From positions 14,672 to 78,671 of the forward strand of contig JAKPEO010000007.1 in NCBI GenBank assembly GCA_029551925.1: a stretch of DNA of 64,000 nt, read 5' to 3'. Positions 17,128-26,086 of the stretch are shown piece by piece. The position numbers and the translations under genes were made by a program. Under the pieces are notes generated by a model. The model saw nothing but the letters and a program-made list of their open reading frames with translations, did no database searches and was not told the DNA's origin. Source of the DNA: a bacterium (GTDB lineage: Bacteria > JAGOBX01). Position 1 is the first letter of the stretch. Every line of letters starts with the position of its first letter.

Positions 17128-18528
17128 ATGACATTAATGAAGTTTGATCCGCGTAGTAAATCGGATATAATACGAGATCCGATACACGGATATATAAGGT
17201 TTACATTAGGCGACGGCGAATCAGATGCCGGCGAAAATGATTTAATAGATACTAAATGGATGCAGCGATTGAAGCGTATATTTCAGTTGCAGACCGCGTG
17301 GCTGGTATATCCTGGCGCGGTGCATACGCGCTTTTTGCATTCATTAGGAGTAATGCATTTAGCAGGAAAATTTGCTAAAAAATTATATTATCATTTTAAA
17401 GAAGTTTATCCGAACGAGTCAATACCAGATGTTGAAGCAGTTGTAGAAACTTGTAGGATTGCCGGATTATTGCACGATATAGGACACGGACCATTTGGTC
17501 ACACATTAGATCAAGTATATACCTATAAAAAATTCAAAGTTACGCACGAAGATATTGGCAGAAAAATAATTATGACAGAATTAGCGGATATAATAAAAAA
17601 TATTCGCCGATCGCCGGAAGGAAAATTTGAAACTGCTCTCGATCCTGAATTAATTTGTAATTTTATTAAGCCGATTGGCGAATATAAAAATTTATGGGAA
17701 AAGATATTTTCAAAAATAATTTACGGATTATACAGCGTGGATAAACTTGATTATTTAATACGAGACGCGTATTATTGCGGCGTGCGCGAATACGGATTGC
17801 TCGATATTGATAGATTATTAGAGACGACCTCTGTATTTGAAGACGGTTTGGTATTACATAAAAGTTCTGCCGCAGCATTAAAGGCATTCTTAATTGCTAG
17901 GCTTTTTATGTATGAAAATGTATATTATCACAAAACAGTAAGGTCAATTGATATATCATTTTCTGAAATATTAGAGCCGGCATTTGATGAATTAGAATTA
18001 GGCAATCCATTAGATAATCTCAAAAAATTTTATAAATTAGACGATTTTTATATGCATTCGTGCATAACTTCTTGGGCGGATACTGAAAAAGGACGCAAAC
18101 AGCAAATAGGCATAGAATGGCAAAATTTATTAAATCGAAAATTGCGTTGGAAGATAGCGTATCAAAAAGATATTAATGCGTTGTCAGTTGATAATATATT
18201 TTTCAAAGTGCCTGATAAAGAAACAATAAGAAATATGATAAATTCACAACTAAATGAGCCGATAGACATAAGAGTGGATACTCCGATACTAGATGTCAGA
18301 CCGGAGAATCCGTTTTCTACCAAAGAGCGGAAAAACGCTGTAGCCATATTTGATCCGATATTGAAGAAAATAGATAAAAATGGTTTGAGTAAATTAAGTA
18401 AAAATATACCGGTGAAATTTATATCGTTCAGAATATTTTCTGAATTGAAAGATACTCGTAAAATATACGACTGTGCAAAAAATTTATTTGAACAAACAGA
18501 TTTTGATTTACAAGAATCGAGTTTTTAA
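17128..18528 (+). CDS. HD-superfamily phosphohydrolase (COG1078, dGTPase-like)
   Basis: Counting from the ATG at 17128 gives 466 residues; a TTG at 17107 would add seven. Metal-binding residues appear as HTRFLHSLGVMHLAGKF, then LLHDIGHGPFGHTLD and, later, YSVDKLDYLIRDAYYCG. This is the pattern of the COG1078/SAMHD1-like branch of HD phosphohydrolases, close to dNTP triphosphohydrolases. The likely reaction is removal of phosphates from a nucleotide, with the exact substrate unknown. A perfect promoter stands upstream, and the gene may lead the operon that runs to 23609. Confidence 0.85.
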   Translation: MTLMKFDPRSKSDIIRDPIHGYIRFTLGDGESDAGENDLIDTKWMQRLKRIFQLQTAWLVYPGAVHTRFLHSLGVMHLAGKFAKKLYYHFKEVYPNESIPDVEAVVETCRIAGLLHDIGHGPFGHTLDQVYTYKKFKVTHEDIGRKIIMTELADIIKNIRRSPEGKFETALDPELICNFIKPIGEYKNLWEKIFSKIIYGLYSVDKLDYLIRDAYYCGVREYGLLDIDRLLETTSVFEDGLVLHKSSAAALKAFLIARLFMYENVYYHKTVRSIDISFSEILEPAFDELELGNPLDNLKKFYKLDDFYMHSCITSWADTEKGRKQQIGIEWQNLLNRKLRWKIAYQKDINALSVDNIFFKVPDKETIRNMINSQLNEPIDIRVDTPILDVRPENPFSTKERKNAVAIFDPILKKIDKNGLSKLSKNIPVKFISFRIFSELKDTRKIYDCAKNLFEQTDFDLQESSF

Positions 18529-18565
18529 GTATAATATTTAATTTTATAAGGGAGTGTTTTGAAAA

Positions 18566-18997
18566 ATGAGAGTTTTAAGTGAAATTAATAAAGAAAAAGA
18601 AGAAAGTAAAAAACAGAGAATCGCGAAAGAGAAGATTTATCAAAAACTCAAAGAAATTGATGTTATTTTAAGAGTTAAGCCGATGAATTCGTTTGAGAAA
18701 GTATATATTTCACTTGCGATACAGAAAATAATAGAAGAATTAGCAATAAATTATTCGCTTGGGAAAGTAGAATATAAAGATGAAAATGATATTTTTGAAA
18801 TTGATATAATTAATCCTCAACTTACCACTACGGATTTAAAGAATATTTTGTATAGAGAAAAACAGAATCACAGGATTTATTCATTATTTCAAGCGTTGAA
18901 AGAAATGGATGATTTTCAGGTTACAAATAATCCTGCTGGCTCTGGAATATTAATAAAAGTTTTTAAAAAAATAAATAAAGATAAAGAATTATCTTAA
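18566..18997 (+). CDS. Unrecognised small soluble protein
   Basis: The product is 143 residues, charged and without membrane segments. The N-terminal 40 residues look like a coiled coil (KEKEESKKQRIAKEKIYQKL). The rest is mixed alpha/beta, ending in NPAGSGILIKVFKK. I do not recognise a family. The gene begins 37 bases after the HD gene, with GGGAG upstream, and the TPR gene follows 27 bases later, so it is probably part of the 17-23.6 kb operon. Confidence 0.7.
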   Translation: MRVLSEINKEKEESKKQRIAKEKIYQKLKEIDVILRVKPMNSFEKVYISLAIQKIIEELAINYSLGKVEYKDENDIFEIDIINPQLTTTDLKNILYREKQNHRIYSLFQALKEMDDFQVTNNPAGSGILIKVFKKINKDKELS

Positions 18998-19024
18998 ATC
19001 TAAATTTTGTAAAATATAAAACAA

Positions 19025-20740
19025 ATGGCAGAAAAAGAATTTACAAATATAACAGATTTATTAAAACAAACCGCAGAGACAGTTCAGCAGAAACAAGAAG
19101 CAAAAGCTGCGGAAGAAGAAACGCAGATAAACGACATATTTACTGATTTTGATTTTGATGAAAGTCAGACGAGCGAAGACGATTTTGTTTTAGAAGATGT
19201 AATTCCATTTGAAGAAGCGGTATTATTGCAGAAAAAAAAGCAAGAGGTTCCGCGTTGGATAATAGTAACCGGCTTGACACTTGCTACAGTAATAATGATA
19301 GTGATCGGTTATATATATGGTATTCGGCCATTATTTTTTAATTTGTATTTTAAGAGTGCAATAGAAGCGTTGAAAAAAGACAATATACCGCAAGTAAATC
19401 GCGCATTAGCGAAAGTATTATTTTTCAATCCAGATCAGGAAAAAATTTATACAGCATTTGCATTAGAATGTTGGAAAATGGGTAAATTCAAAGAAGCGGC
19501 AAATTATTTAGAGATAGTAAAACAAATAAAACCGTATTATTTTCCGATGCTTAATTTATATGCAAAGGTTAATATTTCGCTTGGCGATTACGAAGCGGCG
19601 CGTGCATATTGTGAACAGATGGATAGATTAAACGGCGTGACCGCTGAAAGTCTATATAATCGCGGCGAGATATATTTATTAAAAAACGATTTGCATAATG
19701 CTGTTGAAGCATTTGAAAGATCGAAAATGTATAATCCGGAAGATCCAGCCGCTTATTTAAAATTGCGCAGATTATATTTGCAGTTGAATGAATTTGAAAA
19801 AGCATTGAAAGTGCAGAGCCAATTGCAGAGTTTAAAAAACGCTCCGCCGCTTGATGCCGAAGCGTATGCGGCATACGGACAGATATTTATTGCTAAAAAA
19901 GATTATGTCCGTGCAGAGCGCTTTTATTTAAAGAGTATCGAAGAAAATCCAAATCAGCCGGAATTATATTTGCAGCTTGCTCGAATTTATAAATTGCAAA
20001 ATCGCATTGATAAAGTTATGCAAAATTATGAAAAATATTTGGAATTGCGACCTAATGACGCGTATATTTTATCTGATTTAGGCTATATGTTTTATAAAAA
20101 ACGCGATATTAAAAATGCTACATTAAGATTACAGAAATCATTAGAACTTGCGCCGCATATACCAGAAACTCATTATTATATAGCGAAATTGTATGCTTAT
20201 ATTTTTAAAAATTATGATTTTGCGATAAATGAATATTTAAAATCGCAAGAATTAGGGCTTAATAATAATGAAATTAATTTTCATTTAGCGTATTCATTTT
20301 ATTATTCCGACGAATATAAAAAAGCTTTGGATAAATTGCTTGAATTTTATAATGGAGATTTATCGAATATTCAACTTGATACGAGCATAGTTGATTATAA
20401 TCTTGCAAATATGTATATTTTTAATAATCGTTATAATGAAGCGGTGAATAAATATAATGCCGTATTAGCCAGCAAAGAATGGGACGATAAAGAAAAAATA
20501 ATATTATACAACAATATCGGACTTGGTTATGAATTGGCAAATAATAGCGATTCAGCAATTTCATATTATTGGAAAGCAATAGAATTAAAAGAGCATAATT
20601 TAGATAAGAACAACCAAGATTTTTTGATAGGCGTGTCATTAAAGCCGAAAAAGAATTTTAATAGAATTTTATCGAATAATCCTAATATTACTAATTTAAA
20701 AGATTATTTAGAGTGGGATTTAAAAAATATAGAAAACTAA
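19025..20740 (+). CDS. Membrane-anchored TPR protein
   Basis: The 571-residue product has an acidic cytoplasmic N-terminus (about 1-75), one membrane segment at about 78-100 (WIIVTGLTLATVIMIVIGYI), then about ten tetratricopeptide repeats filling residues 110-540 on the far side. The acidic region contains TDFDFDESQTSEDDF. TPR arrays act as protein-binding scaffolds. Its place ahead of a PASTA protein suggests an envelope assembly role. No catalytic motif is seen. Confidence 0.85.
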   Translation: MAEKEFTNITDLLKQTAETVQQKQEAKAAEEETQINDIFTDFDFDESQTSEDDFVLEDVIPFEEAVLLQKKKQEVPRWIIVTGLTLATVIMIVIGYIYGIRPLFFNLYFKSAIEALKKDNIPQVNRALAKVLFFNPDQEKIYTAFALECWKMGKFKEAANYLEIVKQIKPYYFPMLNLYAKVNISLGDYEAARAYCEQMDRLNGVTAESLYNRGEIYLLKNDLHNAVEAFERSKMYNPEDPAAYLKLRRLYLQLNEFEKALKVQSQLQSLKNAPPLDAEAYAAYGQIFIAKKDYVRAERFYLKSIEENPNQPELYLQLARIYKLQNRIDKVMQNYEKYLELRPNDAYILSDLGYMFYKKRDIKNATLRLQKSLELAPHIPETHYYIAKLYAYIFKNYDFAINEYLKSQELGLNNNEINFHLAYSFYYSDEYKKALDKLLEFYNGDLSNIQLDTSIVDYNLANMYIFNNRYNEAVNKYNAVLASKEWDDKEKIILYNNIGLGYELANNSDSAISYYWKAIELKEHNLDKNNQDFLIGVSLKPKKNFNRILSNNPNITNLKDYLEWDLKNIEN

Positions 20741-20763
20741 TAGCGAGGTAGTTAGTTAGATTT

Positions 20764-21759
20764 ATGGCAGTTCAAAAAAAAGCCGGACTTTTTTATCTGA
20801 TATTTAGAATATTGCGAAATTATCTAATTTTTTTAGCGATTGTCTTTGTATTTTTTTATTTTATGCTGATACGCGGAATGCGCGCTGATGAAGTAGAACT
20901 TACTTCATTTGTAAATATGCATATTTCAGAAGTGCAGAAGATAGTCAGAAAGACGGATTTAGAATTAAATATTGTAAGGCAGTATTCTAATAAAGTCGAA
21001 AAAGACAAAGTGATTTCGCAATGGCCGCAAGCTGGGATGCGTATAAAAAATACTGGGCAGCGGAAAATAACATTATATGTTAGCGACGGTCCTGAAATAG
21101 TAACTATGCCAAATGTTGCTAATATTCAATATACGGAAGCGTTGAATATATTGCGCGATTTGCAGATGCGCCATATTAATTTGACTTTGAATGTCAGAGA
21201 GCCGGTGAGAGTTTTTAATGCTACTGTGCCAGAAGGCTATGTGATTTCTCAAACGCCAGCACCAGGCGAAACTATTTCGTCTAATTCTACGATTACGCTT
21301 GTAATAAGCAGTGGCAAAGAAACTGTATTGACCGAGCTGCCGAATTTGATTGGAATGAATATTCAGGAAGCGGAAAGAAAAGTTAATGATTTGCGGTTAA
21401 TTTGCGAAACTGCGCCGTTGTATAATATTCATAGACCGCCAAATGTTGTGTTGAAACAAGAACCGAATGCCGGCGAAAAAATGCAAGAATATGCGCGAGT
21501 AAAATTATTTTATAATTCCATCACAACCGAGCAATTACAAGCGCTTCCAAAAACTGTGAATTATACTTATACTACTCCGAATTATGTCGGTGCGCGGCGC
21601 GTTAGTATCGTATTAGAAGATGAAGTAAATGAAAAAATAATTTATAATAATATTGAGCCAGCAGGAAAAAGTTTATTATTAAAATTAAGTTATCAAGGCT
21701 CGGCAAAATTAAAAGTTTATATAGATGGAAGATTAGAAGAAATTAAAGAAATACAATAG
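20764..21759 (+). CDS. Membrane-anchored PASTA-domain protein
   Basis: A 331-residue protein with a short cytoplasmic start, one membrane segment (about 17-40) and three successive PASTA repeats: VISQWPQAGMRI...VSDGPE at about 45-117, VISQTPAPGETISSNSTITLVISSG at about 118-195 and VLKQEPNAGEKM at about 196-255. A last beta-rich region of about 75 residues is not recognised. PASTA domains bind muropeptides or beta-lactams in Ser/Thr kinases and penicillin-binding proteins. Here no kinase or transpeptidase domain is attached or nearby, so it may be a peptidoglycan sensor or scaffold. Confidence 0.88.
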   Translation: MAVQKKAGLFYLIFRILRNYLIFLAIVFVFFYFMLIRGMRADEVELTSFVNMHISEVQKIVRKTDLELNIVRQYSNKVEKDKVISQWPQAGMRIKNTGQRKITLYVSDGPEIVTMPNVANIQYTEALNILRDLQMRHINLTLNVREPVRVFNATVPEGYVISQTPAPGETISSNSTITLVISSGKETVLTELPNLIGMNIQEAERKVNDLRLICETAPLYNIHRPPNVVLKQEPNAGEKMQEYARVKLFYNSITTEQLQALPKTVNYTYTTPNYVGARRVSIVLEDEVNEKIIYNNIEPAGKSLLLKLSYQGSAKLKVYIDGRLEEIKEIQ

Positions 21760-21771
21760 AGGTGATTTTTT

Positions 21772-22116
21772 ATGGCTGTTGAAAAGAAAATTATAGATGA
21801 TAATATATTGATTATAAAATTACCTGCGCGATTAGGTATTGGTTTTAAAGATGAAGAATTTAATGAAATAAAACAATTAATTACAGAAACTGACAAAAAA
21901 ATAATTTTGAATTTAGAAAATACAAAAGCTATTGATAGTTCGTCGATAGGCATAATTTTAAAAAAATATGTTGACTATAAAAATATTAATCGCGAGCGTG
22001 ATATTGTTATTTGCTGCGTGAAAAATATAGTAAAAAGATCATTGGATATAATTCCGATAGATAAATATATTTCTGTATTCGAGACAGAAGAAGAAGCAAT
22101 AAATTATTTTAAATAA
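21772..22116 (+). CDS. STAS-domain protein, anti-sigma-factor antagonist type
   Basis: The product is 114 residues, a single STAS domain. The phosphorylation loop reads AIDSSSIGII (residues 54-62), where Ser57 matches the regulated Ser of SpoIIAA/RsbV. Such proteins bind an anti-sigma kinase when unphosphorylated and are switched on by PP2C phosphatases; one such phosphatase is encoded at 47101. No anti-sigma kinase is seen here. GAGGTGA lies before the ATG and the gene follows the PASTA gene by 12 bases. Confidence 0.88.
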   Translation: MAVEKKIIDDNILIIKLPARLGIGFKDEEFNEIKQLITETDKKIILNLENTKAIDSSSIGIILKKYVDYKNINRERDIVICCVKNIVKRSLDIIPIDKYISVFETEEEAINYFK

Positions 22117-22135
22117 AAAGGGGCGTGATTTTATT

Positions 22136-22735
22136 ATGGCGATAAAACATATAATAATCGAAGGACTGCCGGCAACCGGAAAATCAGAGGTCTCGAATTT
22201 TTTAAAAATATATTTTCCCAATAATTTTAGATATTTACCGGAATTAACAACTGAAATAGTAAAAAAACATAATTTGAATATTTTAAAAGATAGAAATAAA
22301 TTGACTGATGTTTTAGCGGCGGAAATAAAAATTCGTCAAAATGAAATAGAAAAACTCAAAAAAGACTTTAAAAAGAAAAATATTGAAAATGCTGTTATAT
22401 TGGAAGAATCGCATATGGGTGTGCATTGGTCGTATTCTAAACATTTGAATGACATATATTTTTTAGAAAAATACGAGACAGAAATAAAAAAATGTCTGGT
22501 GTTTCCGGATTTTTTTATTAGATTATTAATACCTTTTGAATTATCGTATAAGCGTCAGATAGCGCGCGATACTCCTAATTTAGAAGTAGGCGCAGAACTC
22601 ATAAAAAAAATGTATGATTATTTGGTAGAGTGGCATAAGAATAATCACAATAAACCAATACATATAATTGATGCGGATAGATCACCTGAAAAAGTTTTGT
22701 TGGATGTTATGAATTTATTGGAATTGAAATATTAA
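22136..22735 (+). CDS. P-loop kinase, deoxynucleoside-kinase-like
   Basis: A 199-residue protein with an N-terminal Walker A, IIEGLPATGKSEVSNFL (residues 7-23). The region around 85-95 (AVILEESHMGVHWSYS) takes the place of the acidic catalytic motif, and KRQIARDTPNLEVG resembles the LID/Arg motif of small-molecule kinases. It probably phosphorylates a nucleoside or other small molecule; the substrate is unknown. It sits between the STAS and Hpt genes, closely spaced, which is an odd context for salvage metabolism. Confidence 0.7.
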   Translation: MAIKHIIIEGLPATGKSEVSNFLKIYFPNNFRYLPELTTEIVKKHNLNILKDRNKLTDVLAAEIKIRQNEIEKLKKDFKKKNIENAVILEESHMGVHWSYSKHLNDIYFLEKYETEIKKCLVFPDFFIRLLIPFELSYKRQIARDTPNLEVGAELIKKMYDYLVEWHKNNHNKPIHIIDADRSPEKVLLDVMNLLELKY

Positions 22736-22739
22736 TTTT

Positions 22740-23609
22740 ATGACAAAAAAATTTATTAATATAGATAATGATTATTTAGAATTAATCGAAGAATACATTA
22801 AAGAAGTCAGCGACCAACTTCAAAAATTAGAAGATATAGTATTAGCCGGCAGGACAAATGTTGACTATTTATTGATAAAACGAATAGCGCATAATATTAA
22901 GGGCAGCGCCGGCTCATACGGTATTCATATAGTATCTGATTTATTTCAATTTTTTGAGGAAAAAATAAAAAAACTAGAAACTCAAAATCAGCAGAAATTA
23001 AGCGATGATTTGATTGATTATTTATTGAAATATTTAGATTTTTCAGAGATTATATTTAAACGAATAGAAGTTAAGAACTATGAAATTACCGATATTATTG
23101 AAAAAATTGAAAGTTTGAATTTGCTGTCAGATGAGATTCCTGATTTTTCTGTTGAGAAAAAAAAAGAAAAAGACAATGAAATATCTGCGTCAAAAAAAGA
23201 AGAAGCCGCAAAAGATATTTCAAATGTTAAAGATGCAAATACTGCTGAAAAAATAAAAATATTATTAATAACAGATTCAGCGCTGGTATTTAAAATTTTT
23301 TCTACTGCTCTTGAGGAATATAAAGATTCTCTTATTATGAGCGAGAGTATTCCCAAAGCGTTATTATATATGATAAAATTCAAGCCGGATATCATAATTG
23401 TTAATTATGTTGATGATTATTTTTCAGGCACGGGCTTGGCGGCAATGTTGAAATTATCATTTGCATTTCAAAATACAAAAATAATAGTGATTACTTCAAA
23501 AAATGACGATGCTTTGATAAAAGGCGCTAAATATGCGGATTACATCATACAAAAAGACGCGAAAATGTATGAAAAAATTCTTGAAATATTAAAACACTTT
23601 AAAAAATGA
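22740..23609 (+). CDS. Hpt domain fused to a receiver without phospho-Asp
   Basis: At 289 residues, the N-terminal Hpt domain (about 1-115) carries phosphorylatable His51 in IAHNIKGSAGSYG. A Lys/Glu-rich linker (about 137-170) leads to a receiver fold (171-289). In the receiver the phospho-accepting Asp is replaced by Asn222 (IIIVNYVDD), and the acidic pair near the first strand is reduced to TDS. Lys272 is kept. The Hpt part could take phosphate from a hybrid kinase such as that at 40963, while the receiver would act as an unphosphorylated binding module. The gene starts four bases after the kinase-like gene. Confidence 0.82.
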   Translation: MTKKFINIDNDYLELIEEYIKEVSDQLQKLEDIVLAGRTNVDYLLIKRIAHNIKGSAGSYGIHIVSDLFQFFEEKIKKLETQNQQKLSDDLIDYLLKYLDFSEIIFKRIEVKNYEITDIIEKIESLNLLSDEIPDFSVEKKKEKDNEISASKKEEAAKDISNVKDANTAEKIKILLITDSALVFKIFSTALEEYKDSLIMSESIPKALLYMIKFKPDIIIVNYVDDYFSGTGLAAMLKLSFAFQNTKIIVITSKNDDALIKGAKYADYIIQKDAKMYEKILEILKHFKK

Positions 23610-23619
23610 TTTTTTAATA

Positions 23620-24342
23620 TTAAAGTGCGTTAATAAACAATTTAAAAAAATAATCTACGCAATAAGCGCCAAATGTATTGGTGATATGAGCAATAGAGCC
23701 ATTAATTATTTTTGACGGTTCGGCAGTCGGTGGATAAATTCCTTTTTTTTGGCGTTCGGGTGAATACACTACAAAAATATTTTTGTTAATTTCAATTTGT
23801 TTGCGTAATTTTTTTTTTAGAACTGCGCTTAATCTACAATTAACAGTATTTTCAATATAATCGCATCTGATTTTTGTAATATCAGTTTTTCCAGCAGCGC
23901 CCATCGACGAAATAAACGGAATGTTATTTTTTAATAAATAGATTATCAAATCCGCTTTGGCTTTTAATGAATCAATAGCGTCAATAGCAAAATCAAATTT
24001 ATAATTAGGTAAATAATTATTTATGAATTCATCATCTATCCGATTATTTAATTTTATAATTTTGATTTTGGGATTGATAGACAGCAACCGTTTTTCAACA
24101 ATATCAACTTTGAATTTTTCTATGTCATTGATTGTATATAAAATTTGGCGATTGAGATTGGATAATTGCACTTTATCAAAATCGCAGATAATTAAATTTT
24201 TAATGCCGCTGCGGCATAATAGTTCAGTGGTTATTCCGCCAACTCCGCCTAATCCGAAAATTGCAATTGTTAATTTTGATAATTTTTCTAAATTATGATT
24301 ATTTAATAGTATTTCCAATCGCGAGAATATTGAATTTTCCAT
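23620..24342 (-). CDS. ThiF-family enzyme, TcdA-like
   Basis: I place the start at the ATG at 24342 (240 residues). A longer reading would run through the palindrome at 24357-24394 and adds an unlikely N-terminus. The adenylation domain shows FGLGGVGGITTELLCRSG, the Asp of ICDFDKV, and NLNRQ. GAAGKTDITK and KGIYPPTAEPSK, then GSIAHITNTFG, fit TcdA, the ATP-dependent tRNA threonylcarbamoyladenosine dehydratase that makes cyclic t6A. No catalytic Cys of E1-like enzymes is obvious. TsaB, needed for t6A itself, is encoded at 48282. Confidence 0.82.
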   Translation of the reverse strand: MENSIFSRLEILLNNHNLEKLSKLTIAIFGLGGVGGITTELLCRSGIKNLIICDFDKVQLSNLNRQILYTINDIEKFKVDIVEKRLLSINPKIKIIKLNNRIDDEFINNYLPNYKFDFAIDAIDSLKAKADLIIYLLKNNIPFISSMGAAGKTDITKIRCDYIENTVNCRLSAVLKKKLRKQIEINKNIFVVYSPERQKKGIYPPTAEPSKIINGSIAHITNTFGAYCVDYFFKLFINAL

Positions 24343-24356
24343 ATGTCTTGTATTGG

Positions 24357-24394
24357 TATTTGCGTATTTGCGCAATTGCGCAAATACGCAAATA
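24357..24394. repeat. 38-bp perfect palindrome, second copy of the repeated element
   Basis: The left arm TATTTGCGTATTTGCGCAA is followed directly by its exact reverse complement. The first 15 bases of each arm are the same as in the element at 6018-6047. It lies between the leftward ssnA-like gene end and the leftward TcdA-like start, so it would sit in the TcdA leader or act as a protein-binding site. Confidence 0.75.
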
Positions 24395-24474
24395 ACCATT
24401 ATTTTGACTAGCGCATAATTTTAGAAATTATAAGTTTTTCAAATAAAAATTATAGAACTAAATTATGAAAAAAA

Positions 24475-25836
24475 TTAAAAGCGCGCCCAGAATTTTTTAG
24501 ATAATTCAAGCGCTTCTGCGCATAACTGAGCTTCGTTTAATGTTGTTAATTTTTTATTTTGCATTAATATCTTGCCATTACATATTGTAGTATCGACAGT
24601 CGCTTCAAATATGCCAAACAAGAAATGTCCTAAAAATGTATTTTCGTCAAAAGGTGTAAATGGAATATAATCAATTAAAATAATATCAGCAGCCGCGCCG
24701 ACTGATAATTCTCCAACTTTAACGCCATAGAAAAATTTATTAGCAATTTTCGCGTTGTTGTTTAATAATAATTGAGGCGCTTCGCAAAAAGCTACTTGCG
24801 GATTGCGTAAATTTATCCGATGTAATAAATATGCCGTTCTAACTTCTTCCTGCATTCTTGAAGTCATACCATCAGTGCCCATACCGACTAATACTTTGCG
24901 TTTTAACATTTCTAATATATTCGCTACGCCGACCGCATTGTTCATATTTGATTGCGGATTGTGTATTGCATTTGTTCCGGTTTTTGCCAATAAGTCCATT
25001 TCTTTGGTAGAAATGTGAATACAATGAGGCAATATTGTTTTTTCTTTTAATACTCCGTTTTTATACCATCTTTCGATTACTCCGCATTTGTATTTTTTCT
25101 TTGAATCTTGAACATCTGAAATATCTTCGGCTGTATGCACATGAAAACCACTGTTAAGTTCCTCAACATATTTCAAACATTTACTAAGAGTTTTTGCTGA
25201 AATTGTCATTGACGCGTGTAAACCAAATAATCCAGAAATCATCGGATTTTTTTCAGCATCGCATTTTTTTATGAAATTTGCGTTTTCTTCGATTCCTTCG
25301 TCTGCAATTTTTGCGCCGTCGCGGTCTGATGTTTCATAACATAGATTAGCGCGGATACCGGCTTTTTTACACGCTTTGGCGATTGTTTCTAAACTTCCGG
25401 TTATCGCGTTTGGGCTCGCGTGATGATCTATTATTGTAGTTGTCCCGTGTTTGATGCAATCTATTAGCGGCAGAATAGCGCTGTAATAAACATCTTGCAT
25501 ATTTAATTTTTTATCTAATCGCCACCATAAATTTTTTAAAATTTCAGGAAAATTTTTTGACGGAGCCGCTTTGCCCAAGCCCCTTGCAAATGTGCTGTAT
25601 AAATGCATATGAGTATTTATAAAGCCCGGCATTACTAATTTGTTTTGAGCATTTATCAATTTTGCTTTTGGATATTTCTTTTTTAAATCCGCCGCTTTGC
25701 CAATTGCTTTTATTTTTTCACCTTCTACTAATACCGCTCCATTATGAATAATTTTATTTTTTTCGCCTAATGTTACAACTATCCCATTTGATATTAACAT
25801 TTGTTGTAAATCTTTTTTTTGTTCTTGTTTTACCAT
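24475..25836 (-). CDS. ssnA: Amidohydrolase, SsnA-like aminohydrolase
   Basis: A 453-residue metal-dependent hydrolase. PGFINTHMHLYSTFARGLG contains the HxH metal ligands; WWRLDKKLNMQDVYYSA, GTTTIIDHHASPN and GTDGMTSRMQEE follow in the order and wording typical of SsnA, a relative of chlorohydrolases and guanine/5-methylthioadenosine deaminases. The substrate is unknown. SsnA is often encoded with selenium-dependent or xanthine-type hydroxylases, which are not seen here. AGGAGG stands before the ATG, supporting this start. Confidence 0.85.
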   Translation of the reverse strand: MVKQEQKKDLQQMLISNGIVVTLGEKNKIIHNGAVLVEGEKIKAIGKAADLKKKYPKAKLINAQNKLVMPGFINTHMHLYSTFARGLGKAAPSKNFPEILKNLWWRLDKKLNMQDVYYSAILPLIDCIKHGTTTIIDHHASPNAITGSLETIAKACKKAGIRANLCYETSDRDGAKIADEGIEENANFIKKCDAEKNPMISGLFGLHASMTISAKTLSKCLKYVEELNSGFHVHTAEDISDVQDSKKKYKCGVIERWYKNGVLKEKTILPHCIHISTKEMDLLAKTGTNAIHNPQSNMNNAVGVANILEMLKRKVLVGMGTDGMTSRMQEEVRTAYLLHRINLRNPQVAFCEAPQLLLNNNAKIANKFFYGVKVGELSVGAAADIILIDYIPFTPFDENTFLGHFLFGIFEATVDTTICNGKILMQNKKLTTLNEAQLCAEALELSKKFWARF

Positions 25837-26086
25837 AATTTCTATAACCTCCTAAAAAAATCCATAAAATAATAATATTCTAATATTTCTGTGATTTTGT
25901 CAATAAAATTATTGAAAATATTGAAAAAAATTAGAATTGGGTGCGTTTGGGCGCTAGTAAATTGTTCAAAAAAAATTAAAGGATATTATCTGCAAAAAGA
26001 AAAGCGTGATTGCACCGCCAATGTATAAAAAAATTGAAAATTTTGGCTGGGCGCTTATTATTAGATTTTTACAAAGAAGAAGAATG

